Assembly: GCA_016873375.1 (NCBI GenBank)
Contig: VGXJ01000027.1
Coordinates: forward strand, 1-12,046
Source: Phycisphaerae bacterium
GTDB lineage: Bacteria; Planctomycetota; Phycisphaerae; Phycisphaerales; SM1A02
Direction of reading: 5' to 3'
Length of the DNA: 12,046 nucleotides
Part shown: piece after piece, positions 6,587 to 12,046 of the stretch
How the letters are laid out: every line of letters starts with the position of its first letter
How positions within the stretch are numbered: the stretch's first letter is position 1
The notes under the pieces: generated by a model
The model's database searches: none
The model's input: the letters and a program-made list of their open reading frames with translations, nothing else
Told to the model about the DNA's origin: nothing
Translations under genes and position numbers: made by a program

Positions 6587-7593
6587 GGAACGACTGCCTC
6601 CTTGAGCGGTACGAAACTGAGCTTTGGATTTGGGAGCGCCGGCGCGATCTCCATGCGGCCCTCCCGCACGGGCGCCTGCTCCACGACATCGAATTCAAAG
6701 AGACTGGCCGATGCCAGTCCATGATCGCGGCCGCCGGTGGCGGTCACCGCTGCAAGCCTCGCGAGCAGCGCCAGCGTGTACGACGATTCAAGGCAGCTCG
6801 ACAGGACCGTATCCATGCCGTGGATGCGGCCGCGCGTGACCGCGTGCTCCACCTCCACGAGCGCGCCAAGCAGGCTGGGCTTGAGGACCTGCACCTCGAC
6901 GCCCGGAGCGCCGACGAGCGCCTCGCGGTGCTGAGGTTCGTGCAGCGACTCGTCGATCGCCATCGTGATCCCCGTGCGTCGGCTGAGTTCAGGGAGCTCC
7001 AGCGGGTTGCGCAGCGGCTCTTCCATGTACTCGATGCGTTCTGCATCGAGGCGCTTCATCATGCGCACCGCCGAGGTCAGCGTGAGCCGGCGATTGCCAT
7101 CGAGCCGGAGTCGGACCGACGGATCGAGCCCATCAAGCATCGCGCTGATGAGTGCGGCATCGTCGGCGACCTTGCCCAGGCCGACCTTCACCTTCACGGT
7201 GCGGTAGCCGGTGAAGTCGCCACGCTCGATCGCGGCACGCGCGGCGGCGGCGTCGCCTGAGAAGACGGCGTTCACACCAACGCCGCTCTGATTGCTGCGC
7301 CCAAAGCCGTAACGGCGCTCGTGCTCCAGCGTGGCCTGCGCGCAGGAGAGCGCAAACGAGGCGCTCGGCGCCATGGGCATCGAGCCGCTGACGGTGGCTT
7401 CCTGCACACCCTCAAGGGCATCCTGCAACGATTCGCGGTGCAGCCCTGCCAAGGGTGCCAATTCGCCGTAGCCGGTGCGTTCGCCGTCCTCGATGCGCAG
7501 GATCGCACCGCGCCGCACGCGGACCAACGACCCGCCCGCCGGGAACGGCGTGCGCAGCGGAAGTTCGTACCAAGCAACGCTGAACGTCTGCAT
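6577..7593 (-). CDS. menC: MenC, o-succinylbenzoate synthase
   Basis: MenC belongs to the enolase superfamily and dehydrates SHCHC to o-succinylbenzoate. With the ATG at 7593 the protein is 338 residues. The active-site pattern is complete: the KxK pair K134/K136 in RTVKVKVG, metal ligands D165 in RLRLDGN, E191 in EYMEEPL and D214 in AIDES, and the second catalytic lysine K238 in VLKPS. The N-terminal capping domain (1 to about 105) includes RTPFPAG and GYGELAPL. The frame stays open 300 bp further upstream, but that stretch encodes Arg-rich sequence lying over menA. The A of the menA TGA stop is also the first base of this ATG (TGATG), which marks the true start. menE overlaps its 3' end. 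Confidence 0.94.
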   Translation of the reverse strand: MQTFSVAWYELPLRTPFPAGGSLVRVRRGAILRIEDGERTGYGELAPLAGLHRESLQDALEGVQEATVSGSMPMAPSASFALSCAQATLEHERRYGFGRSNQSGVGVNAVFSGDAAAARAAIERGDFTGYRTVKVKVGLGKVADDAALISAMLDGLDPSVRLRLDGNRRLTLTSAVRMMKRLDAERIEYMEEPLRNPLELPELSRRTGITMAIDESLHEPQHREALVGAPGVEVQVLKPSLLGALVEVEHAVTRGRIHGMDTVLSSCLESSYTLALLARLAAVTATGGRDHGLASASLFEFDVVEQAPVREGRMEIAPALPNPKLSFVPLKEAVVPWM

Positions 7594-8539
7594 CAGGATC
7601 GGATCACGACGAGGGCAAAGGCCACTGCCGTCGCCAGCAGAGCCGATCCCGTAGAGGCTAGCACGCCATTCAACGGCCGACCGTCCAGTCCGCGCATCAC
7701 CCGCACGACCTGCACCATGAGGAGCGCCGAAGGCAAGCATGGCAGATAAGAGATCGCATCCTGTCCCGTGGCGAGCCATGCGAAACACCCGAGGGCACCT
7801 GCCACGCAGGCAGCGAACTCGAGTCGAGCGAAACGACCCCCCAGACGCACGCGAGGGTGAGCTTGCGCGCGCGCGCATCGCCCTCGCGATCACGAAGGTT
7901 GTTCACCGCCAAGATCGCCGTCGAGAGCAAGCCGCACCCGACACCCGCAACGACGAGTGGCGCACCAAGATCAGCACCGAGCGCCAGCCCCGTGGCCACC
8001 ACGGCTACGACGCCGAAGAACGCAAGCACGAAGAGGTCACCCAGACCGACATAGGCCAGCGGCAACGGACCGCCCGTGTAGGCGAGCGCGAGCACGCCGC
8101 TGATCAGGCCGAGGAACGCGTAGCCGATGCTCACTTCGAGCGAGAGCCACGCAGCAGCGATCCCTGCGATGGCGAGCGCAACGCCCGTGGCCATCCACAT
8201 GCGCGAGGGCGCGATGAGTCCCGCGGCGACGGCACGCGTGGGACCGAGTCGATCCGGCGTGTCGGCACCCTTGCGAAAGTCGAGGCACTCGTTGGTGAAG
8301 TTCGTGGCGACCTGCACGCTGAGTGCGCCGACGGCGCATGCCGCGAAGAGCCCCCACTCGCGCGCCTGCCATGGCGCACCGCTCTGCGCACGACCGAGCG
8401 CTGCACCGACCACGACAGGCGCGAGGCCCGCGGGCAGCGTCTTCGGCCGCATGGCCGCGAACCATGCTCCGAGCCCAGCACGCGGAGGCGCAGGGATGTG
8501 CGCAGCGTCGCTCACGGGCGGCGCGTGATCGTGTCCCAT
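7593..8539 (-). pseudogene. menA: MenA, 1,4-dihydroxy-2-naphthoate polyprenyltransferase, frame broken near 7850
   Basis: MenA is an integral-membrane UbiA-family prenyltransferase that attaches the isoprenoid tail to DHNA. The first 230 codons (8539-7850) include the Mg/diphosphate motif NFTNECLDFRKGADTPDR (80-97), the following LGPTRAVAAGLI, several hydrophobic helices, and the second aspartate motif NNLRDREGD (213-221). After KLTLA the frame runs off into unrelated sequence and stops at 7697. The expected continuation, VRLGGRFARLEFAA plus two hydrophobic helices, is intact in the next frame from 7850 to 7593. One missing G at 7850/7851 (GCG-GTG reduced to GCGTG) explains this and would restore TLAVRLG and a protein of about 315 residues. 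The start could be ATG 8539 (28-bp overlap with menB) or GTG 8515 (GTGA overlap). The intact tail and neighbours suggest a sequence error or a recent mutation. The first motif has Glu where Asp is usual (NExxD). Confidence 0.88.
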
Positions 8540-9348
8540 GCCGGAGGGCGGCGCTCACGCCAGGCGCGTGAGCCCTCCTGCGCTTCGTCGGTCATGTAGT
8601 AAAGCATCGTGGCGCAGCCAGCCAGCTCCTGCAGCCCAGCCTGGCCATCGCAATCGGCATTCATGGCGGCCTTGAGGCAACGCAGCGCCGTGGGTGAGCA
8701 GGCAAGCATCTCGCGGCACCACTGCAGCGTCTCGCGTTCGAGGTCTGCCAGCGGCACGACCGTGTTCACAAGACCCATGTCGAGGGCCTGCTGCGCCGAG
8801 TACTGGCGGCAGAGGAACCACATCTCGCGCGCCTTCTTCTGGCCGATGATGCGCGCCATGTACGAGCTGCCGTAGCCGCCGTCGAACGAGCCGACCTTCG
8901 GACCGATCTGGCCGAACTTAGCGTTGTCGGCGGCGATGGTGAGATCGCACATCATGTGCAGCACGTGGCCGCCGCCGATGGCAAAGCCCGCCACCATCGC
9001 CACGATCGGCTTGGGGCATGTGCGGATCTCGCGCTGGAAATCCAGCACGTTCAGCCGGTGCACGCCCGACTCGTCGATGTAGCCCGCTTCGCCGCGCACG
9101 CTGTGGTCGCCGCCGGCGCAGAACGCATCGGGGCCCTCGCCGCACAGGATGACCACACCGATCGCGGCATCCTCGCGCGCGAGCTGCAGTGCGCGGCGCA
9201 TCTCCATCACTGTCTCGGGGCGAAAGGCGTTGCGCTTCTGCGGGCGGTTGATCGTGATCTTGGCGATGCCCTCAGGCAGCGTGTGGTAGCGGATGTCGGT
9301 CCACTCGCCGACGGCAGTCCAGGCCGGTGCAGTGCTGGTCGTGGTCAT
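8512..9348 (-). CDS. menB: MenB, 1,4-dihydroxy-2-naphthoyl-CoA synthase
   Basis: MenB is a crotonase-superfamily enzyme that closes the second naphthoquinone ring of o-succinylbenzoyl-CoA by intramolecular Claisen condensation. With the ATG at 9348 it is 278 residues, typical for the family. Strongly conserved family blocks are visible in order: FCAGGDHSVRG, RLNVLDFQREIRTCPKPIVAMV, the oxyanion-hole region AGFAIGGGH, FGQIGPKVGSFDGGYGSSYMAR, and AREMWFLCRQYSAQQALDMGLVN. The Gln and Gly of GQxGPK and the Trp of MWFLCRQY match residues reported to hold bicarbonate in type I MenB enzymes such as that of E. coli; the residue between them is Ile here rather than Thr. Another in-frame ATG lies at 9357, but 9348 gives an ATGA overlap with the menH stop, matching the other junctions of the operon. 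Confidence 0.95.
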   Translation of the reverse strand: MTTTSTAPAWTAVGEWTDIRYHTLPEGIAKITINRPQKRNAFRPETVMEMRRALQLAREDAAIGVVILCGEGPDAFCAGGDHSVRGEAGYIDESGVHRLNVLDFQREIRTCPKPIVAMVAGFAIGGGHVLHMMCDLTIAADNAKFGQIGPKVGSFDGGYGSSYMARIIGQKKAREMWFLCRQYSAQQALDMGLVNTVVPLADLERETLQWCREMLACSPTALRCLKAAMNADCDGQAGLQELAGCATMLYYMTDEAQEGSRAWRERRPPAWDTITRRP

Positions 9349-10214
9349 GGTGCACAAGCGTAGTCCAGGACCTGGGCCACGACTGCAGGCGCCTCGACCA
9401 GGAGTGCGTGCGTGGTTGGATGGCCATCACCAGCGTCGGCCGCCGTGACCTGAAGGTGCCGGCCGCGGCGCAGCGCACGCAGGCGCTCGCCCTCGTCGAT
9501 GTACACCGTGTCGTGCTGGCCAGCGACGAACACGCAACGGGCCGCGCGCGCCAGGTCGGGTGCCGCAAGCGACTTGCCCGGGGAGAGTTCGCGCAGGATC
9601 CTGGCCCAGCTTGGCGTGCTGGCGACCCGCGATGCCGCCACGCTGCCCGCAAGCCCGCGCGCCACCAACCCCGCGAACATCGGCCGCTCATGCCACGATC
9701 GCATGAAGGACTGCATGCCATCTCGGTCAAGCGCTGCAGCAAGCGCTGCGTCGGACCGCTGGCGCTCGATCGCCTGCAATGGCGGCAAGGGATGCACCCG
9801 CGCACTCACGAGGACGAGCGCATCGGGAGCGAGCGCTGCCGTGGCGGCTGCGGCGAGCCGACCACCAAAGCTGTAACCCGCAAGCACCAGCGGCGCACGG
9901 GGGCGCCGGGCACGGATGGACTGCACCGTGCGCGTGACCATCGCCGCAGCGTGTGGCATGTCAAGCACCGGGCATTGCGCTAACGGAGCGAGTGCGATCG
10001 CATGGAACGATGCCTCTGCAACCATTCGCGCCGCCACGAGCTTCCAGTCACGCGGCTCGCCGAACGAGCCATGCAGGGCGATGATGCACGGAGCATCGTC
10101 GCGTGCGACGCGCAGGTCACTCCAAGGCAGGAGCGATCGATCGGTATCACGCGTGGAATCTTCCGCCGCACGCACCGAGGAATCACCGGTCCGAGCAAGC
10201 ATCGGTACGGTCAC
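9345..10214 (-). CDS. menH: MenH, SHCHC synthase (alpha/beta hydrolase)
   Basis: MenH is an alpha/beta-hydrolase-fold lyase that removes pyruvate from the MenD product SEPHCHC to give SHCHC. With the GTG at 10214 the protein is 289 residues; E. coli MenH is about 252, and the excess is a non-conserved N-terminal stretch. LHGSFGEPRDW (47-57) is the oxyanion segment, GYSFGGR (113-119) carries the nucleophile S115, GQHD contains the likely D235, and GHPTTHALLVEAP supplies the histidine, probably H269. The frame extends to 10331, but that part encodes Arg/Ala-rich sequence over menD. GTG at 10214 overlaps the menD stop as GTGA. An ATG at 10202 is an alternative that would leave a 285-residue product. 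Its place between menD and menB supports MenH over a generic esterase. Confidence 0.86.
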   Translation of the reverse strand: MTVPMLARTGDSSVRAAEDSTRDTDRSLLPWSDLRVARDDAPCIIALHGSFGEPRDWKLVAARMVAEASFHAIALAPLAQCPVLDMPHAAAMVTRTVQSIRARRPRAPLVLAGYSFGGRLAAAATAALAPDALVLVSARVHPLPPLQAIERQRSDAALAAALDRDGMQSFMRSWHERPMFAGLVARGLAGSVAASRVASTPSWARILRELSPGKSLAAPDLARAARCVFVAGQHDTVYIDEGERLRALRRGRHLQVTAADAGDGHPTTHALLVEAPAVVAQVLDYACAP

Positions 10215-11977
10215 CCTGGGAGCGCGGCATCGACCGCCTGCGTCACGCACGCCTGCAGCGCGCGGTGGCGCGCAAGGTTTTCCGACCGCGGCGTGACAAG
10301 CTCGACGATCGCCGGCACGGCCTGCGACCACGCTCGCTGCAGAGCCTGGACCGCATCGCCGCGCGTAGCCGCACGCGCATAAGGCAGCGAGAACATCGAT
10401 GCAGCGCCCTCGAACGAGCAGCCGTGTGGCGTGCCGAAGAGTGCCTCGAACGGCACGGCCTGCTGCGCCACCGGCAGGAAGTGGAAGATGCCGCCACCGT
10501 CGTTGTTCACGATGGCCAGCGTGCAGCGACCGGGTGTGCGCCGCAGGAGTTCGAGGCTCGAGAGGTCATGCAGTGCACTCACATCGCCGATGAGCGCCGT
10601 GGTCGGTGCGCCACTGCGTGCGATACCGCTGGCGGTGGCGATCAGGCCATCGATGCCGCTCACACCGCGCTGACCCAGCACGACGAGGTCGCGGCGCACA
10701 GGTGCATGCATGTCGAGATCGCGCACCGGCATGCTGTTGCCGGCCAAGAGGACGCCGGCGGGCGCATGCTGCGCGATCCACCAGGCGATCCATGGCTCGC
10801 TGAGGTCATCAGTCGACTCCAGCCACGCTTCGATCGCGGTGGCCGCAGCCAGGTCAGCCTGCACCAACGGATCCGTGAGCGCGCTCGGCACCGCCGGAAG
10901 CGCTTCGGGCTGGCTGTTCACGAGGTCTTGTGCCAGCGCGGCCAGGTCCACATCAAGCGAGAACGCAGCCGTATGCGATGGGTCCTGACGCTGTGCGTGA
11001 CGGCCGACGAGCACAGGCCGCACGCGCGAGGCATCCATCCACTGCGCCACGGCCTTGCTCGTGATCGCACCGCCCACGCGCAGGATCGCATCGGGTGCGA
11101 GCGCTCGCTGGGCAGCTTCGCTGCGCAGCAGCAGATCGCCGTGCGCAATCACGCGCGCGAGTGCGGTCGGCACGCCGCGCAAGCCGCTGGTGATGTCGGC
11201 AACCACGGGCCAGCCAAGCCGCGCTGCCAGGATGAGCACCGCATCGCGCTCGGCTTCATCACGCAGCGCACCAGCCACGATCACGCCGCGCGAGCCTCCG
11301 CGCGTGACCGCACGCAGCGCCGCGAGCAATCCCGGCCCGCCGCCAAAGCAGGCCTCGGCGCGCCACGGTGCCTTGGAACCAATCCATGCACGGATCGACT
11401 CCAGCGTGGCGCGGTCCCACGGCGCTTCCTGCAGGCCCAGCGGTTCGCGGAACGGGCAGTTCACCTGCACGGCGCCGCACGGCACGGTGTGGGCACGGTT
11501 CCAGGCTTCAGCCGCGCTCGAGAGCACGACGCGGGCATCGATGGCATCCGTCGGGCAACCCAGGTCGATGCTCCACCGCGCGAATCGGCCAAGCACATCA
11601 CGCTGCGGGATCGCCTGGTTCGCACCGCATTCCAGGAGTTCAGGCGGCCGATCGGCGGTGAGCAGGATCATCGGGATGCCGCTCGCCCACGCCTCGACCG
11701 CCGCCGGCAGGAGGTTGGCGACGGCCGTGCCGCTGGTGGTGATGACGGGCGCTGCGCAGCCGGTCGCCTTCGCGATGCCGAGCGCGTGGAATGCAGCACT
11801 GCGCTCATCGAGCGCCACCACGACATCAAGCCCGCTCGCATGCGCCGCCAAGGCCAGAGGCGTGCTGCGGGAGCCCGGGCAGACCACCAGATGTCGCGCG
11901 CCCGAGCGCACGAATTCGGCGATGACCAGGCGTGCCCACAGGGCATTTAGGTTGGGTGCGTCGTCGAAGGTCATCAT
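10211..11977 (-). CDS. menD: MenD, SEPHCHC synthase (thiamine-diphosphate enzyme)
   Basis: MenD adds the succinic-semialdehyde unit derived from 2-oxoglutarate to isochorismate. It is the first committed enzyme of classical menaquinone synthesis and is cytosolic. The protein is 588 residues, near the usual family length. Diagnostic blocks: CPGSRSTPL (33-41), DERSAAFHALG (57-67, with the cofactor-activating glutamate E58), TTSGTAVANLLPA (80-92), TADRPPEL (107-114), GANQ (118-121), then GNSMPVRD and GQRGVSGIDG in the C-terminal half. The ThDP/Mg2+ motif runs from GDVSALHDL (464-472) to NND (491-493), followed by GGGIF. Two adjacent ATG codons (11977 and 11974) can start it. The first lies 12 bp after the menF stop, with no TANNNT box and no clear Shine-Dalgarno. 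Its stop overlaps the menH GTG. Confidence 0.96.
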   Translation of the reverse strand: MMTFDDAPNLNALWARLVIAEFVRSGARHLVVCPGSRSTPLALAAHASGLDVVVALDERSAAFHALGIAKATGCAAPVITTSGTAVANLLPAAVEAWASGIPMILLTADRPPELLECGANQAIPQRDVLGRFARWSIDLGCPTDAIDARVVLSSAAEAWNRAHTVPCGAVQVNCPFREPLGLQEAPWDRATLESIRAWIGSKAPWRAEACFGGGPGLLAALRAVTRGGSRGVIVAGALRDEAERDAVLILAARLGWPVVADITSGLRGVPTALARVIAHGDLLLRSEAAQRALAPDAILRVGGAITSKAVAQWMDASRVRPVLVGRHAQRQDPSHTAAFSLDVDLAALAQDLVNSQPEALPAVPSALTDPLVQADLAAATAIEAWLESTDDLSEPWIAWWIAQHAPAGVLLAGNSMPVRDLDMHAPVRRDLVVLGQRGVSGIDGLIATASGIARSGAPTTALIGDVSALHDLSSLELLRRTPGRCTLAIVNNDGGGIFHFLPVAQQAVPFEALFGTPHGCSFEGAASMFSLPYARAATRGDAVQALQRAWSQAVPAIVELVTPRSENLARHRALQACVTQAVDAALPG

Positions 11978-11989
11978 GCGCGTGCAGGC

Positions 11990-12046
11990 TCAGGAGACGG
12001 CGTCGAACGACTCCATCTTGCGGGCCGTCTCGAGCCATTCGGCATC
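11990..12046 (-). CDS. menF: C-terminal end of isochorismate synthase (MenF), cut by the window edge
   Basis: Reading the minus strand inward from the edge gives 18 codons (DAEWLETARKMESFDAVS) and then TGA at 11992-11990. A chorismate-binding enzyme ends this way: the family tail is G-x-G-I-V-x-x-S-D-P followed by xxEWxETxxK. Here AEWLETARKMESF matches that closing helix. The stop lies 12 bp before menD, and menF directly upstream of menD is the common arrangement. Isochorismate synthase would convert chorismate to isochorismate and start the pathway. The fragment is short, so the call rests on tail pattern plus position; another member of the chorismate-utilising family cannot be excluded. 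Confidence 0.65.
   Translation of the reverse strand, partial: DAEWLETARKMESFDAVS

Larger units (their letters stand above)
5192..12046 (-). other. Menaquinone biosynthesis operon menF-D-H-B-A-C-E
   Basis: Seven minus-strand genes run without a gap larger than 12 bp. The junctions are: menF/menD 12-bp gap; menD/menH GTGA at 10214-10211; menH/menB ATGA at 9348-9345; menB/menA GTGA at 8515-8512 (or 28-bp overlap from ATG 8539); menA/menC TGATG at 7595-7591; menC/menE 10-bp overlap, or GTGA at 6580-6577. Such uniform overlaps point to one transcript and translational coupling. The promoter must lie outside the window, upstream of menF. Enzymes for chorismate to demethylmenaquinone are all present once the convergent thioesterase is counted. 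The final methyltransferase (MenG/UbiE) is absent from this window. Confidence 0.88.

Noticed and set aside
7837..7842. Homopolymer C6 as the site of the menA frameshift
   Set aside because: A shift here would leave TLACVWGGRF, which fits the MenA consensus worse than the single G insertion at 7850/7851 that gives TLAVRLGGRF. It stays a second option for sequencing error.
7594..7893. Upstream extension of the menC frame by 100 codons
   Set aside because: It encodes Arg-rich sequence over the 3' part of menA. MenC family proteins begin near MQTFSVAWYEL, and the TGATG junction fixes the start at 7593.
10215..10331. Upstream extension of the menH frame into menD
   Set aside because: It has non-conserved Arg/Ala/Pro composition. 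A GTG overlapping the menD stop (GTGA) is the better start.
10103..11950. Plus-strand open frame of 615 codons opposite menD
   Set aside because: It is antisense to a clear-cut MenD with all motifs. Its composition is Arg/His/Ala-rich with no recognisable domain, as expected from codon bias in GC-rich DNA.
1..12046. Defence systems, CRISPR arrays, insertion sequences, tRNA/rRNA genes, riboswitches
   Set aside because: I looked for these on both strands and saw no supporting repeats, motifs or genes. The window reads as ordinary core metabolism plus individual accessory genes.

Overview
This is a gene-dense, GC-rich bacterial chromosomal segment. The best taxonomic hint is the gene at 3774-4826. 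It ends in two back-to-back Asp/Gly-rich motifs, each running from 'DLDGNG' or 'DIDGSG' to 'SGWG' or 'SAWG'. That pattern is typical of secreted proteins in Planctomycetota, especially Phycisphaerae-like lineages. This assignment is an inference; there is no rRNA gene to test it. I found no mobile elements, tRNAs, CRISPR arrays or prophage genes.

Left part (1-5236). The plus strand holds the 3' part of a DUF72 gene, which overlaps a Tat-type exported calcineurin-like phosphoesterase by ATGA. A minus-strand voltage-gated K+ channel faces the phosphoesterase tail to tail across a perfect 11-bp inverted repeat. On the plus strand there follow an aldo/keto reductase (divergent from the channel), a secreted propeller-like protein with dockerin-like repeats, and a short hotdog thioesterase.

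Right part (5192-12046). Everything is on the minus strand and forms a menaquinone operon of the classical o-succinylbenzoate type. Transcription order is menF (only its last 18 codons are in the window), menD, menH, menB, menA, menC, menE. This is the familiar enterobacterial order menF-D-H-B-C-E with menA inserted between menB and menC. Five junctions are available at an NTGA or TGATG stop/start overlap, so the genes are probably translationally coupled. The thioesterase at 4844-5236 has the DTDAAGVVF signature of DHNA-CoA hydrolases. It converges on menE with a 45-bp overlap and would supply the step between MenB and MenA. Together these genes cover chorismate to demethylmenaquinone; only the final methyltransferase (MenG/UbiE) is not seen.

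Three things stand out. menA is broken by an apparent one-base deletion near 7850, exactly at a conserved TLAVRLG motif. The four genes that start without a coupled upstream gene all carry a TANNNT box ending 6 to 9 nt before the start codon and lack a convincing Shine-Dalgarno sequence (one ambiguous AGGA), which suggests leaderless transcripts. MenE seems to lack the usual C-terminal A10 lysine. I found no clearly new multi-gene system.
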